Assembly: GCA_004173415.1 (NCBI GenBank) | Contig: SEHC01000155.1 | Span: forward strand, 1-5,524 | Source of the DNA: Lysobacteraceae bacterium | GTDB lineage: Bacteria > Pseudomonadota > Gammaproteobacteria > Xanthomonadales > Xanthomonadaceae | Direction: 5' to 3' | Length of the DNA: 5,524 bases | Shown: piece after piece, positions 4,551 to 5,524 of the stretch | Numbering within the stretch: the first letter of the stretch is position 1 | Layout of the letters: every line of letters starts with the position of its first letter | Program-made: the position numbers and the translations under genes | Notes under the pieces: generated by a model | What the model was told of the DNA's origin: nothing | The model's database searches: none | Seen by the model: only the letters and a program-made list of their open reading frames with translations

Positions 4551-5524
4551 CGGGCCACCTCCCGGCAGAGCGCCGGCACGTCGCCGCGGAAGCCCATCGC
4601 CCCGCCCACCAGCATCGACTGCAGGGAGGCCGAATTGTCCGCCGCCAACAGGCCCAGGCTGCGCAATGGCCGCAGCAGTGGCGAAGCGTTTCCGGTCAGG
4701 CGGGCCAGGGTGTCGGAAAACTCCAGGGTCCGCTGGCGGTCCTCGTGGCGTCGGCGTGCATGCGCCTCGAGCACGGCCGCAGCACCGGGGTCATCGGCCT
4801 GGCCGACCAGCTCGGCCAGGGTCAGCGCATCGCGCAGGCCCAGGTTGAAGCCCTGCGCGCCGATCGGGTGCAGGGTCTGCGCGGCGTTGCCCAGCAGCAC
4901 CGCGCGTTCGCCGAAGGTACGTTCGGCGACCACGCGGACGATCGGGTAGGCGCTGCGCGGACCGCTGACCAGCAGGCGGCCGACGCGCCAGCCGAATTCG
5001 CCCTGCACGCGCTGGATCCAGGCATCGTCATCCAGCGCGGCGACCGCTTCGGCCTGCTCGCGCTGGACCCCGTGGACCACGCCGAAGTGGCGGTCGCCGC
5101 GCGGCAGCAGCGCGGTCGGGCCGTGCTCGCCGAAGCGCTCGTAGGCGGTACCGTCAGGCGCCTGTTCGGCGCGCATCCGGGCCACGAACAGGGTCTGCCG
5201 GTAATCGTGCTCGATCGCGCCGATGCCCAGTGCCTGGCGCATGTCGCTGCGGGTTCCATCGGCGGCGACCAGCAGGCGCGCGCCCAGCACGCGCTCGCCC
5301 TGCTCGTCACGGATGCGCAGGCTGCGGAGCGGCCCGGCCGCTTCCTCCAGGGCGACGAAGCGCGCCGGTCGATAGCGGACCAGGTGCCGGGATTCGGACA
5401 GCCGTGACTCCAGCGCCTCGCCGAAGTCGCGGGCGACCACGACCTGGCCGAAGGCGTCGCGGCCGTAGTCGGAAGCCTGCAACCGGACCGCCCCGAAGTC
5501 TCCCTTCCGGCTGACATGGATGCG
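4547..5524 (-). CDS. ubiH: 2-octaprenyl-6-methoxyphenol hydroxylase UbiH (5' end outside window)
   Basis: UbiH is the FAD-dependent monooxygenase that adds the C4 hydroxyl (numbering schemes vary) to the ubiquinone precursor ring, working with other Ubi proteins at the inner membrane. The frame is open to the right edge: 325 residues are visible, starting R-I-H-V-S-R-K-G-D-F-G, which matches the family segment where the substrate domain begins, so roughly the first 60-80 residues including GxGxxG lie outside. The DG motif is VAADGTRSDMR (D89-G90 of the visible part), and the second FAD motif begins at about 200: LLGNAAQTLHPIGAQGFNLGLRDA. GNAAQT with GFNLG is the UbiH-specific form, which separates it from the neighbouring GDAAH protein. 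The motif reads HPIGAQG where E. coli has HPIAGQG. The TTG at 5482 is not the start, because homologous sequence continues upstream. The TGA at 4549-4547 overlaps the ATG of the next gene, so the two were translationally coupled. Confidence 0.93.
   Translation of the reverse strand, partial: RIHVSRKGDFGAVRLQASDYGRDAFGQVVVARDFGEALESRLSESRHLVRYRPARFVALEEAAGPLRSLRIRDEQGERVLGARLLVAADGTRSDMRQALGIGAIEHDYRQTLFVARMRAEQAPDGTAYERFGEHGPTALLPRGDRHFGVVHGVQREQAEAVAALDDDAWIQRVQGEFGWRVGRLLVSGPRSAYPIVRVVAERTFGERAVLLGNAAQTLHPIGAQGFNLGLRDALTLAELVGQADDPGAAAVLEAHARRRHEDRQRTLEFSDTLARLTGNASPLLRPLRSLGLLAADNSASLQSMLVGGAMGFRGDVPALCREVAR
4557..4563 (-). promoter_or_regulatory. Strong Shine-Dalgarno for the ubiI-like gene, inside the ubiH 3' end
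   Basis: On the minus strand GGGAGGT precedes the ATG at 4550 by 6 bases, the best ribosome binding site in the window. It marks 4550 as the intended start of the hydroxylase, although the frame it opens no longer encodes it. Confidence 0.75.

Noticed and set aside
3506..5407. Very long rightward open frame (633 codons) antisense to both ubi genes
   Set aside because: It has no recognisable domains and a composition rich in Q, R, A, G and H, as expected from the complement of GC-rich genes. Both minus-strand frames carry clear flavoprotein motifs, so this is a shadow frame.

Overview
This window is high-GC DNA from a gammaproteobacterium, most likely a member of the Xanthomonadaceae/Lysobacteraceae (Lysobacter, Luteimonas, Pseudoxanthomonas or Stenotrophomonas type). 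The evidence is the strong GC bias at third codon positions, the xanthomonad-style proteins, and an inverted pair of extragenic repeats carrying the GTAG(GAGC) head known from REP elements of this family. The genus is an inference; no marker gene in the window settles it.

The left half reads rightwards. It opens with the 3' end of a gene for a Pro/Ala-linked, ten-cysteine protein, probably secreted. Its stop overlaps the start of a cytidine/guanine-deaminase-fold nucleoside deaminase, followed 10 bases later by rlmM (23S rRNA C2498 2'-O-methyltransferase). An inverted REP pair (about 1945-2039) separates this group from a second rightward group. That second group holds a 70-residue PhnA-domain protein, a 111-residue coiled-coil protein with a C-terminal membrane helix (GTG start, 4 bases after phnA), and a 240-residue protein of unknown function with a possible winged-helix N-terminus.

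The right half reads leftwards and meets the left half tail to tail at about 3400-3416 over a small GC-rich hairpin. It holds the 3' part of ubiH (entering from the right edge) and, directly downstream, a second flavoprotein hydroxylase of the UbiI/VisC type. Both belong to the aerobic ring-hydroxylation steps of ubiquinone synthesis, and the ubiH-ubiI order matches the known pepP-ubiH-visC arrangement.

The most striking observation is at the start of the second hydroxylase. A strong Shine-Dalgarno sequence and an ATG that overlaps the ubiH stop (ATGA) sit in the right place, but that ATG is in the wrong frame. The codons for the FAD-binding GxGxxG loop are missing, while the rest of the protein is intact. 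This looks like a small frame-changing deletion at a GGCGC microhomology, either a real lesion or an assembly error. I found no convincing evidence of a wholly new system. The least explained part is the pair of genes at 2284-3400.
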